A stretch of 64,000 nt of DNA, from the NCBI GenBank assembly GCA_900314925.1, contig OMXC01000009.1:86847-150846 (forward strand). The letters run 5' to 3'. Positions 35,355 through 42,316 of this stretch are shown one piece after another. Source of the stretch: an uncultured Bacteroidales bacterium (GTDB lineage Bacteria > Bacteroidota > Bacteroidia > Bacteroidales > P3). A model generated the notes under the pieces. That model saw only the letters and a program-made list of their open reading frames with translations, made no database searches and had not been told where the DNA came from. The stretch's first letter is position 1. Every line of letters begins with the position of its first letter. A program made the translations under genes and the position numbers.

Positions 35355-36742
35355 ACCAATGAATCTTTAAGTTTGTTTGTATAATCTTCAATCATGCGCA
35401 TCTTGTCGGGGATGGCAATATGTTGTGGGCAGTGCGTAAGGCATTCGCCGCAGTTGATGCAGTGGTCGGCCTGGCGCAGCCGCGCGATGCTTTTGTCATA
35501 CGTGGTGAGGAATGCGCGTCGGGCACGGCGGTATTCGCGCTGCTCCACGGTGCCTTCGGTGGCGATGTTGCCATCCATGAGGCTTTTGTTGTAGAAGGAA
35601 AAGATGCCGGGTATATCCAGGCCGTAGGGGCACGGCATGCAATACTGGCACGAGGTGCATGGAATGGCAGGGTAGTGGGCGAACTCGTCGGCCACGCGTT
35701 CCAGCAGCTGCATCTGTGTCTCGCTGAGTGGCAGTAAGGGGCAGTGGCTGCGCACGTTGTCCTCCACGTGTTCCATGGCGCTCATGCCGCTGAGCGACGT
35801 CATGACGCGCGGGAACATGCCGAGGTAGCGGAACGCCCACGATGCAAGGCTGCGGTCGGGCTCGCTTGCCTTGAGTCGTGCCGCCATGGAGTCGTTGAGT
35901 GTCGCCAGCCTGCCGCCGAGCAGCGGCTCCATGATGACTATGGGTATCTCGCGCTTGTCGAGCTCCGTGTACAGGTGCTCGGCGTTGACGTTCTCCGGCT
36001 CTATCTCGTGGGCGTAGTGCCAGTCGACATAGTTCATCTGTATCTGTGCGAAATCCCAGTGGTACTTGTCGTGCAGGGCCACCACTTTGTCGAATTCGCT
36101 CTGCTCGCCGTGGAACGACCAGCCGAGGTTGCGTATATGTCCTTTCTCCCGTTCTTCCAGCAGGAAGTCTATCATGCCGTTGTCCACGAAGCGTTTCTCA
36201 AAGTCGCTCTTCCCGTCGGGGTCCACGCCTCCGAAGGAGTGCAGCAGATAGTAGTCTATACGGTCGACCTGCAGGTTCTCAAACGACTTCTTGTACATCT
36301 CCATGCTTGCTTCCCGCGTCCAGTTGCGGAAGTTGCTCAGCTTGGTGGCCACGAGCCATTTCTCCCTTGGGTGACGGCTGAGGGCTATGCCCGTAGCCGT
36401 CTCTGACATGCCCTTGAGGTAGACCGGTGATGTGTCGTAGTAGTTCACGCCGTGCTCCATGGCGTAGTCCACCATGCGGTTGATAAGCTCTTGGTCAAGC
36501 ACCGCGTTGGGGTCTTTGCGCAGGTCGCCGCCGCCCACCACGGGCAGCCTCATCATACCGAAGCCCAGCAGGCTCACCTGCTGGCCGTGGCTGTCGGTGC
36601 GATAGGTCATAGAGCCCTGCGGCACCTCACCCGTGGCAAACCCCTCGGCCTTTGTGCCTTTGGGGTTGTCGCAGCCGGCCGCCATGGCGGCTCCCGCCAC
36701 GGCGGCTCCTGCCAATCCTTTGAGAAATGCTCGTCTTTCCAT
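35351..36742 (-). CDS. Tat-exported aldo/keto reductase with 4Fe-4S motifs
   Basis: A 463-residue protein with an N-terminal twin-arginine signal ([15 protein letters not shown]) ending in a lipobox-like AAGC at residue 24. The aldo/keto reductase barrel has [28 protein letters not shown] and [10 protein letters not shown]. The C-terminal part has [17 protein letters not shown] and [12 protein letters not shown], the usual [4Fe-4S] ligand sets of the Bacteroidota AKR subfamily. It probably moves electrons between Fe-S clusters and a small carbonyl or quinone-like substrate outside the cytoplasm. Substrate unknown. The gene overlaps tatA, and a polyferredoxin gene lies two genes upstream. Confidence 0.92.
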   Translation of the reverse strand: MERRAFLKGLAGAAVAGAAMAAGCDNPKGTKAEGFATGEVPQGSMTYRTDSHGQQVSLLGFGMMRLPVVGGGDLRKDPNAVLDQELINRMVDYAMEHGVNYYDTSPVYLKGMSETATGIALSRHPREKWLVATKLSNFRNWTREASMEMYKKSFENLQVDRIDYYLLHSFGGVDPDGKSDFEKRFVDNGMIDFLLEEREKGHIRNLGWSFHGEQSEFDKVVALHDKYHWDFAQIQMNYVDWHYAHEIEPENVNAEHLYTELDKREIPIVIMEPLLGGRLATLNDSMAARLKASEPDRSLASWAFRYLGMFPRVMTSLSGMSAMEHVEDNVRSHCPLLPLSETQMQLLERVADEFAHYPAIPCTSCQYCMPCPYGLDIPGIFSFYNKSLMDGNIATEGTVEQREYRRARRAFLTTYDKSIARLRQADHCINCGECLTHCPQHIAIPDKMRMIEDYTNKLKDSLV

Positions 36743-36753
36743 TTGTGTTTGGG

Positions 36754-37755
36754 TTATCGCTTGTCAGCTTGCTCCTTGAGTTGTTTGCGTTTCTTGCCGC
36801 TCGCCCAGAGGCCGTAGACCTCGCTCACATTGCCGGCGGTCGAGAAGGCCTCTATCTGCTCGTCCTTCATCCAGGCCAGTATCTTGCTGAACTCGTCCTT
36901 GTTGAGCAGCACTTCGAGCTCTATGCTCTTCTCGCCGCTGTAGCCGCCGGTGACCTCATAGAGGGTGCAGCCGCGGTGCAGCTCGTTGATGATGTACTGG
37001 CGTATGCGTTCGTAGTCTTTGCTGACGATGCAGAGGCGCTTGTGGTTGTTGAGCGTGGCTGTGAAGTAGTCGACCACCAGGCCGTTGATCCAGGTGCCGA
37101 TGAGGCCGATGATAACCATGCGGAAGGGGTTGATGGCGAAAGCCGTGCAGCAGATGACGGCACCTGCTATTGACACCGAGGCGCCGATGTCGAAGTGCAG
37201 GTACTTGTTCACAATCTTGGCCAGTATGTCGAGGCCGCCTGTCGATGCGTTGATGCTGAACATCAGGGCCTGTGAGGCGCTGAGCAGCAGCACGAAGCAG
37301 CAGAGGTCGAGCCATGGGTCGCCCATGATGGAGGCCGAGCCGGTGATGGGGTTGTGGTTGGCCAGAATGTATTCTCCGGCGGCGTTCTTGGCATCCCACG
37401 GCAGTATCTTGGCCCAGAGGTCGGCCAGCGGGCCGAGGATAAGTGCCGTGTAGACGGTCTTGGCTCCGAACTCCTTGTTGATGAGCAGGAATGCCAGTAT
37501 CAGCAGCACAATGTTGATGACCATGATCAGGGTGCCGAGCGAGATGTTGATGCCCATGCCCTCGAATATCTTGGTCAGCACGATGGAGAGGCCGCTGATA
37601 GTGCCGATGATCAGTTTGCTCGGCACAAGGAAGTAGTAGACGGCGGCGGCGGTCACAGCCATGCCCAGCGTCATGATGATCAGTTCTTTCCAGAATTTCC
37701 AAGTACCCATGTACTTTACGAAATCAATCAGAGATTGTTTGATGTTAAAGCTCAT
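36754..37755 (-). CDS. YitT family membrane protein
   Basis: A 333-residue membrane protein with five to six helices in the N-terminal part and a soluble C-terminal DUF2179 domain (NNHKRLCIVSKDYERIRQYI, GCTLYEVTGGYSGEKSIELE). VPSKLIIGTISGLSIVLTKI and INASTGGLDILAKIVNKY match the YitT/DUF161 family. Family members are suspected transporters, but no substrate is established. It lies 11 bases upstream of the AKR gene on the same strand. Confidence 0.92.
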   Translation of the reverse strand: MSFNIKQSLIDFVKYMGTWKFWKELIIMTLGMAVTAAAVYYFLVPSKLIIGTISGLSIVLTKIFEGMGINISLGTLIMVINIVLLILAFLLINKEFGAKTVYTALILGPLADLWAKILPWDAKNAAGEYILANHNPITGSASIMGDPWLDLCCFVLLLSASQALMFSINASTGGLDILAKIVNKYLHFDIGASVSIAGAVICCTAFAINPFRMVIIGLIGTWINGLVVDYFTATLNNHKRLCIVSKDYERIRQYIINELHRGCTLYEVTGGYSGEKSIELEVLLNKDEFSKILAWMKDEQIEAFSTAGNVSEVYGLWASGKKRKQLKEQADKR

Positions 37756-37784
37756 TGTTTGTGTTATTTTTTTTTGTTTTTTTT

Positions 37785-39134
37785 TTAGATTTCAGTGTGT
37801 ATCTCGCGGCCTTCGACGTAGATTGCCGTCATGGGACGTGCGGGGCAGTAGTATTCGCATGCTCCGCAGCCGAGGCAGCGGGCCTCGTTGACGGCGGGCT
37901 TGCCGTCGACCATGCTGATGGCTGCCGAGGGGCAGTGGCGGGCGCAGGTGCCGCAGCCGATGCAGTTGTCCTTAAGCACCACGGCGCAGCCGATGCTGAT
38001 GGCCGTCTTCTCCTCTTTGCTTATGGGCTGTATGGCGCCTGCCGGGCACACCTCGCTGCAGCGCGTGCAGGCCATGCGGCAGTAGCCGTCGGTGTAGTTC
38101 AGCTCGGGCTGCATCAGGCTCTCCAGCTTGGAGGAGGGGCGCAGCACCTTCTCGGGGCACTGGCTCACACACAGCTGGCAGGCCGTGCAGCGTGTGCCGA
38201 AATTCTTTATGCTCTGCGAGCCGAAGGGCTTGAGCGGTGTTTTGCGCTGCGGCACCTGCTTGTCCATCAGCGCTGCCAGACCGCCGTCGAGTTTCTGTTC
38301 CTGGGCCTGCACAGCCATCGCGGCGCCCACGGCCACGGTGCCTGCCACGAACTTGCGGCGGCTGTCGTCCACAGGCTTCGTGCTCTCCGCCGGCTGTTTC
38401 CCGCCGAGGCTTATGGCTCCCACCGGGCACTGCGCGAGGCAGTTCCAGCAGTCCACGCAGCGCGAGTGATCCACCGTCTTGTTGTCGATGTCTATGCACA
38501 TGGCCTTGCAGCCGTGCTCGCACTTGCGGCAGCCCACGCACTTCGCGGCGTCGATCCTGATGCCGAAGAGGCGGTGCTTGGCCAGCAGGCCCAGCAGCGA
38601 GCCCACGGGGCAGATAGTGTTGCACCACAGGCGTCCCATGGTGAAGCTCATCAGCCCTATGACCGCCAGCGTCGCTATGGCCACCCACTGCGCCAGTCCC
38701 GAGGCGTGCAGCCCCGTGACCATGCGGGCGTAGGCGCTGTAGGGTGCTATGAGCACCGCTATGCTGTTCATCCCCACGAGCATGGCCAGCACGAAGAGCG
38801 CCAGCACCGTGTAGCGCAGCCAGTTGGCGGGCTTGCGGTAGCGATAGGGGCGTTTCTTGCCGAAGATGAGCTTGTGCGCCCACACGAAGAGGTCCTGGAA
38901 GATGCCCATGGGGCACACCACGGCGCAGTAGAAACGGCCGATGACCAGTGTGACAAGCAGTATGGCTACCACCACCGCGACGTTCAGTGCCATCATGGCC
39001 GGCAGCAGCTGCACCTTGGGCATCCAGCCCAGCCAGTGGCGCAGCACACCCGTGGTGTCGAGCAGCAGCGCCGTGATGCCCAGCAGCATCAGCGCCGCCA
39101 GGATAATGCGTATGACTTTCAGCGATTTATTCAT
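37785..39134 (-). CDS. Polyferredoxin membrane protein (NapH-like) with internal twin-arginine motif
   Basis: A 449-residue protein. The N-terminal half is a four- to six-helix NapH/NosR-like membrane module with two cysteine motifs at helix ends, FYCAVVCPMG and LWCNTICPVG, then two ferredoxin sets (CVGCRKCEHGC, CVDCWNCLAQCP). Near residue 250 comes SRRKFVAGTVAVGAAMA, which looks like a complete Tat signal inside the protein. After it come four more Cys sets (CTACQLCVSQCP, CTRCSEVCP, CIGCGTCARHCP, CLGCGACEYYCP). It therefore resembles NapH joined to NapG-type ferredoxin, likely carrying electrons across the membrane, perhaps to the neighbouring AKR. Partner assignment is inference from position. 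Confidence 0.9.
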   Translation of the reverse strand: MNKSLKVIRIILAALMLLGITALLLDTTGVLRHWLGWMPKVQLLPAMMALNVAVVVAILLVTLVIGRFYCAVVCPMGIFQDLFVWAHKLIFGKKRPYRYRKPANWLRYTVLALFVLAMLVGMNSIAVLIAPYSAYARMVTGLHASGLAQWVAIATLAVIGLMSFTMGRLWCNTICPVGSLLGLLAKHRLFGIRIDAAKCVGCRKCEHGCKAMCIDIDNKTVDHSRCVDCWNCLAQCPVGAISLGGKQPAESTKPVDDSRRKFVAGTVAVGAAMAVQAQEQKLDGGLAALMDKQVPQRKTPLKPFGSQSIKNFGTRCTACQLCVSQCPEKVLRPSSKLESLMQPELNYTDGYCRMACTRCSEVCPAGAIQPISKEEKTAISIGCAVVLKDNCIGCGTCARHCPSAAISMVDGKPAVNEARCLGCGACEYYCPARPMTAIYVEGREIHTEI

Positions 39135-39176
39135 TTGTTCTGATTTCTTGACTTTATGACTTATTGACTTCTTGCC

Positions 39177-40022
39177 CTACTGCTTCTTCAGCATGGCATA
39201 CACCGCCAGGCCGGCCACGCTCTTGATGCCCGTCTTGCGGGTGATGCTCTTGCGGTGGGTGTTGACGGTGTTCACCGCTATGCTGAGCCGCGACGCTATC
39301 TCCTTGCTGCTCAGTCCTTGCGCCACCAGCTCCAGCACCTCTTGCTCGCGCTCGCTCAGCTGGTAGTCTTCGGGGGGCAGCAGCAGCAGCTCCTCGATCA
39401 TGGCGTGCTTCTCCAGGTCGCGGCTCAGCTGCATGATGTCGAACACCAGCTCCATCATCTCCTCGTTGAGGCGCTCCCCCGGTATGTACTTGTAGATGAT
39501 CTGGGTGAGGTCGTTGAGCTTGTCCTTGATGTTGTCGTGGCTCTTGATGTAGTGGTCGCTGACGCGCTCGCCGCTGCGCATGTCCTCGAGCATCTGGCTC
39601 AGGGTGCGCTCCTCGTGGCGCACATGGTCGCGCACCTCGCGGCAGTAGTCGGCAAAGTATTTCTTCAGTATTGTCGCCGACTGCTCGCCCACATGCTCCA
39701 CGATGTGGTTCAGGTGGTGCTGCAGGTGGGGCAGGCGCTCCTCGGTGTAGTAGCGGTGGCTCGCCTGCAGGTGTTCTGCCACCAGGCGGCTGTCGATGCG
39801 GCCCAGCTCCTCGTCGTCGGGCGTATAGTCGTCGAACGAGTAAATGTTGCACACCGTCAGGAAGAGCGTCTCGTCCACGCCGCGTTCGCGGCAGATATCC
39901 CTCACGCTCTTGTCGCCGAAACCCAGCGGTATGCCGAAGCGGGGCAGCATCAGTATCAAATCGTAGTTCGTCGCTATCATGTCGGCCATTTTCATGCGGC
40001 CTGTGAATATCGTTCTTCTCAT
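39177..40022 (-). CDS. Hemerythrin-domain LuxR-type transcription regulator
   Basis: A 281-residue protein. Residues 28-60 (RFGIPLGFGDKSVRDICR and on) resemble the N-terminal domain of RIC/ScdA-type di-iron proteins. Residues about 84-210 are four-helix with many histidines (H84, H89, H99, H103, H110, H133, H136, H157, H162, H206), including HEERT and KHAMIEELL, as in hemerythrin HHE domains. Residues 221-281 are a LuxR helix-turn-helix (LSEREQEVLELVAQGLSSKE, NTVNTHRKSITRKTG). It likely senses oxygen, NO or iron through a di-iron site and controls the adjacent Fe-S genes. The start at 40022 is 46 bases from a -7 element; M10 is an alternative. Confidence 0.85.
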   Translation of the reverse strand: MRRTIFTGRMKMADMIATNYDLILMLPRFGIPLGFGDKSVRDICRERGVDETLFLTVCNIYSFDDYTPDDEELGRIDSRLVAEHLQASHRYYTEERLPHLQHHLNHIVEHVGEQSATILKKYFADYCREVRDHVRHEERTLSQMLEDMRSGERVSDHYIKSHDNIKDKLNDLTQIIYKYIPGERLNEEMMELVFDIMQLSRDLEKHAMIEELLLLPPEDYQLSEREQEVLELVAQGLSSKEIASRLSIAVNTVNTHRKSITRKTGIKSVAGLAVYAMLKKQ

Positions 40023-40067
40023 ATATATACGTAGTTACGTGTCGTCTACATGTCAGTTTGCTCTCGG

Positions 40068-40075
40068 CAAAGATA
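40068..40075 (-). promoter_or_regulatory. -7 element (TATCTTTG) for the hemerythrin-LuxR gene
   Basis: The minus strand reads TATCTTTG, 46 bases before the start codon, followed by a palindrome-like TACGTAGTTACGTG near the leader end. Confidence 0.65.
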
Positions 40076-40110
40076 CAAAAAAAAACTATATTGTCTAAAA
40101 ATGATATACT

Positions 40111-40320
40111 TTAGTGTTTTATTCGCAATGTCGTCTCCACGACTCCCATTCGGCATATCAACGATACTTCTTCAGTGCAACACTGAAGAAGTATCGTTGA
40201 TGTAACGTACTTGACGGCGGTTTCGGGGGTGCTGTCGGGAAAGTAGAGGAGGGCTTTGGCTTTGGTCTTGTTCAGCAGGTCGGCATAGACCTTTGTCGTC
40301 CCGATGTCCGAATGGCACAT
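40111..40320 (-). pseudogene. Remnant of a tyrosine recombinase (phage integrase) C-terminus
   Basis: The minus-strand frame reads CHSDIGTTKVYADLLNKTKA, which fits the C-terminal box of tyrosine recombinases (GHxxxxTTxxYA with the catalytic tyrosine). Only about 40 residues of integrase sequence remain; the frame then runs into a 45-base perfect hairpin (40157-40201). There is no upstream catalytic Arg/His region, so it is a fragment. Confidence 0.7.
40157..40201. repeat. Perfect hairpin with 21-bp arms
   Basis: Arms 40157-40177 and 40181-40201 are exact complements around loop CAA. The centre is CTTCTTCAGTG/CACTGAAGAAG, the same core as the dispersed hairpin repeats. It interrupts the integrase remnant. 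Confidence 0.95.
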
Positions 40321-40363
40321 AATGGATATTATTGTTATCCTGCTTAGTTCTTGTCCAATAAAA

Positions 40364-40395
40364 AACCACCCTGCGAATTGCTTCGGAGGGTGGTT
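40364..40395 (-). terminator. Terminator-like hairpin (minus strand)
   Basis: AACCACCCT (40364-40372) pairs with AGGGTGGTT (40387-40395); on the minus strand it is followed by TTTTTTATT. It may belong to a lost gene. Confidence 0.6.
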
Positions 40396-40479
40396 GCGTG
40401 AAGGTTAGGGTTAAGTGGCTAGTGGTCCAAACACTCCGTACACTCGGTAGCCTTCTCGCCACCACCCTACATCGGGGTA

Positions 40480-40623
40480 AGAGTGACAGTGACAGTTGTG
40501 ACAGTTGTTTTGTGGGGCTTTCACAACCAAAAATATCATCTATATCTATATATATAGATATAGAATTTTTTTTCCCGTTTGTATGGTCTAATTTTTAACT
40601 GTCACAACTGTCACTGTCACTCT
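40480..40623. repeat. 27-bp perfect inverted repeat around a 90-base core
   Basis: 40480-40506 and 40597-40623 are exact reverse complements, themselves built of GTGACA/TGTGACAG-like subrepeats. The core is AT-rich and contains its own palindrome (ATATCTATATATATAGATAT). There is no coding sequence between the arms. Confidence 0.93.
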
Positions 40624-40640
40624 CGTGAACATAATCTCGA

Positions 40641-40678
40641 CGGCTACTAAACGGCTACAAGACGGCTACAAGACGGCC
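40641..40678. repeat. Tandem 11-bp repeat
   Basis: CGGCTACTAAA followed by two copies of CGGCTACAAGA and CGGCC. The first unit is the reverse complement of a phase-shifted GTAGCCGTTTA, the unit at 549-581. Confidence 0.85.
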
Positions 40679-40763
40679 ATAAGACCCCATCAACCGCCCC
40701 TATCCACTAGTCCCTATCCACTGACCACTATTCACTGACCCCTATCCACTGACCCCTATCCAC

Positions 40764-40822
40764 CGGTTCTCTCCTGCATCAGGATGGATGCGAAAAAAAA
40801 TTAACATTTGGCATGTTTGTTT
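40764..40822. repeat. 59-bp direct repeat, copy A
   Basis: Identical base for base to 42191-42249. It includes the run of eight A and ATTAACATTTGGCATGTTTG. It flanks the left side of the segment with the toxin-antitoxin pair. Confidence 0.95.
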
Positions 40823-40955
40823 CTTTTGTGATGTTGCCTGCTGGGTCATATTCATAATTCGTGGTACCGGCATCGGGGTGGTCTCTGTAGATGAGGCGGC
40901 CAAGGTTGTCGTAGCCATAGTGGGTGGTAAACCCTTCGGGGTCGGTTGAAGAGAC
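40779..40955 (-). pseudogene. RHS/YD-repeat fragment
   Basis: The minus strand encodes SSTDPEGFTTHYGYDNLGRL and YRDHPDAGTTNYEYDPAGNI, classic YD (RHS) repeats as found in secreted polymorphic toxins. The frame ends at TGA 40779-40781, just past the A8 run. Only about 1.5 repeats remain. Confidence 0.8.
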
Positions 40956-41078
40956 GAGCTGGCCTTCGTCAGCAACCTCACAGGTTTGACGGCAGGCACC
41001 ACCTACTACTACCGTGCCTACGCCACCAACGCTATTGGGACGGTGTATGGGGAGGAGCGGACGATGACTACGAATTGA
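40950..41078 (+). pseudogene. Fragment of a fibronectin-type III-like surface protein
   Basis: The plus strand reads SNLTGLTAGTTYYYRAYATN and AIGTVYGEERTMTTN then stop, the end of an FN3-like domain common in Bacteroidota surface proteins. A stop codon lies directly upstream in frame, so this is an orphan C-terminus abutting the RHS fragment of the other strand. Confidence 0.7.
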
Positions 41079-41143
41079 AAATTAAAAGAGAACGGCGAAT
41101 TATGCAAATTGAACGAAGAGATACAGCTGGTGATATGGAGGAC

Positions 41144-41410
41144 CTACATTACGCTTATCAATGGCATATCCAAAGTAGCGGATATTTTGGCGAGGGTGGC
41201 AAGAGTGAAGTTGTGTGTGCCACCTACCCAGCGACAGACCTCCGCTTCGGAACGGCCAATCTGGTGGGCAAACTCTTTTTGTGTCATACCGCGTTCCTTC
41301 AGGGCGTCAGCAATCTTGTCGGCAATCTGGAACGACCAGTCGACACGCTGTTTCACATCCTTAGGTGTGGCAGCTACACATTCGTTGAAAAGGTCAGATG
41401 TCTTGCTCAT
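41144..41410 (-). CDS. XRE-type helix-turn-helix antitoxin
   Basis: An 88-residue protein with an XRE/Cro helix-turn-helix (LKERGMTQKEFAHQIGRSEA, EVCRWVGGTHNFTLATLAKI). It overlaps the upstream 159-residue gene by 4 bases (ATGA). Small HTH proteins coupled after a RelE-like gene are usually HigA-type antitoxins that bind the toxin and repress the shared promoter. It lies between two RHS fragments inside the 59-bp direct repeats, suggesting arrival as cargo. Confidence 0.75.
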   Translation of the reverse strand: MSKTSDLFNECVAATPKDVKQRVDWSFQIADKIADALKERGMTQKEFAHQIGRSEAEVCRWVGGTHNFTLATLAKISATLDMPLISVM

Positions 41411-41886
41411 AGGTCAAAATCTGTTTTGTCAATTCCTGAAATGGTTGTCTCCTCTATACTAACTCTACCACTCTTTATGGCATGATCAAGAAGTTTATCC
41501 AGTTTCTGAAGTGTAATGACATAACCGTTAAGGCTCTCGTCCTCCTCGTAGGTCTTGGTGTTTTTAATACCGCCATTGCCAACGATAAGTACGCTGTCGG
41601 ACATACGCAGGCAGTAGAGACGCATCTTGGTGCGCTCGATGGGCAGAGCAACGACATGGTCGCCTATTTTTCCCTCGGGGCGGAAATACCTTTCGAGGAA
41701 GCCGCTGGCGGTAAGCATACGGTTGATGGCAGTCAAAATAACCGACAATTCCTCTTTACGGGATGCATCTTCCTTGAATTTTTCGATGAATTTTTGGAAT
41801 TCGGTCGCGTCATCTCCTTCAAAGCAGATGGTAAAAAGTCCCGCAATATCAGTCTTTTGAACCTCTTCTATCTGTATTCTTGTCAT
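41407..41886 (-). CDS. Putative toxin of a toxin-first TA module (RelE/HigB-like)
   Basis: A 159-residue protein. VILTAINRMLTASGFLERYF, KIGDHVVALPIERTKMRLYC and SVLIVGNGGIKNTKTYEED suggest a RelE-like fold with basic residues (K, R) for mRNA binding and the typical G-x-K after the last strand. The toxin-first order with an HTH partner matches HigBA systems. The family call is by pattern, not alignment. A promoter element lies 26 bases upstream of the start, so the pair can be expressed alone. Confidence 0.6.
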   Translation of the reverse strand: MTRIQIEEVQKTDIAGLFTICFEGDDATEFQKFIEKFKEDASRKEELSVILTAINRMLTASGFLERYFRPEGKIGDHVVALPIERTKMRLYCLRMSDSVLIVGNGGIKNTKTYEEDESLNGYVITLQKLDKLLDHAIKSGRVSIEETTISGIDKTDFDL

Positions 41887-41911
41887 AATAATATTGTTGG
41901 TTTTTCAAATG

Positions 41912-41919
41912 CAAAGATA
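41912..41919 (-). promoter_or_regulatory. -7 element (TATCTTTG) of the TA module
   Basis: The minus strand reads TATCTTTG 26 bases before the toxin start codon. Confidence 0.6.
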
Positions 41920-42099
41920 CAAATATTTTTGAAATAATTACCTTTTAAAGTAATTTTTAACAAAAAATATGAGCAGAAGTTATCTGAAAAATACGCTACC
42001 GCACAATAAAGAAAAGGAACTATAAAGAATGGGGTAAATAGTACAGAAGAATGTTGCCAATCCGTGCCTCCACAGGGTCGGCAGCCACAGCACGGGGAT

Positions 42100-42234
42100 G
42101 GGACGGCGATTCTTCGGTGGTGTTTCGGTGAAGAGTCGGAGTTGATCGGAGGTGAAGGTGGTTGGGTCACCTGCATTGTCGTATGTGTAGCGGTTCTCTC
42201 CTGCATCAGGATGGATGCGAAAAAAAATTAACAT
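42100..42234 (-). pseudogene. Second RHS/YD-repeat fragment
   Basis: The minus strand reads RIHPDAGENRYTYDNAGDPT, parallel to HPDAGTTNYEYDPAGN in the first fragment, and then degenerates. It starts inside direct-repeat copy B. Confidence 0.65.
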
Positions 42235-42249
42235 TTGGCATGTTTGTTT
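42191..42249. repeat. 59-bp direct repeat, copy B
   Basis: Exact copy of 40764-40822, lying just upstream of the alkaline phosphatase gene. The TTTG at 42233-42236 inside it is positioned as that gene's -33 box. Confidence 0.95.
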
Positions 42250-42264
42250 TATTCTGTATATTTG
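42233..42264 (+). promoter_or_regulatory. Promoter of the alkaline phosphatase gene
   Basis: TTTG (42233-42236), 20 bases, TATATTTG (42257-42264). The -33 box is inside direct repeat B and the -7 box just outside it. Confidence 0.7.
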
Positions 42265-42316
42265 CAGGAGGAAAAAAAGACAGCAAGATTGGTATAATAA
42301 AATGATTTATAGCGTT

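Larger units (their letters stand above)
40023..41143. other. Gene-poor region of remnants and repeats
   Basis: Besides the integrase fragment, hairpins and repeats, this stretch holds a 15-base-period repeat of CCACTGACCCCTAT type (40705-40762), the first 59-bp direct repeat, an RHS scrap and an FN3 scrap. No intact gene is visible. Confidence 0.65.

Noticed and set aside
37755..39143. Long plus-strand frame opposite the polyferredoxin gene
   Set aside because: Reverse reading of Cys-rich and Ala-rich codons; the minus strand holds perfect ferredoxin motifs.
40480..40623. GTGACAG repeats as replication-origin iterons
   Set aside because: Arms are an inverted repeat without adjacent replication gene or DnaA boxes; origin status cannot be supported.
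40023..42250. A complete insertion sequence in the remnant region
   Set aside because: No transposase gene and no pair of terminal repeats with target duplication enclosing one could be found; only an integrase tail.
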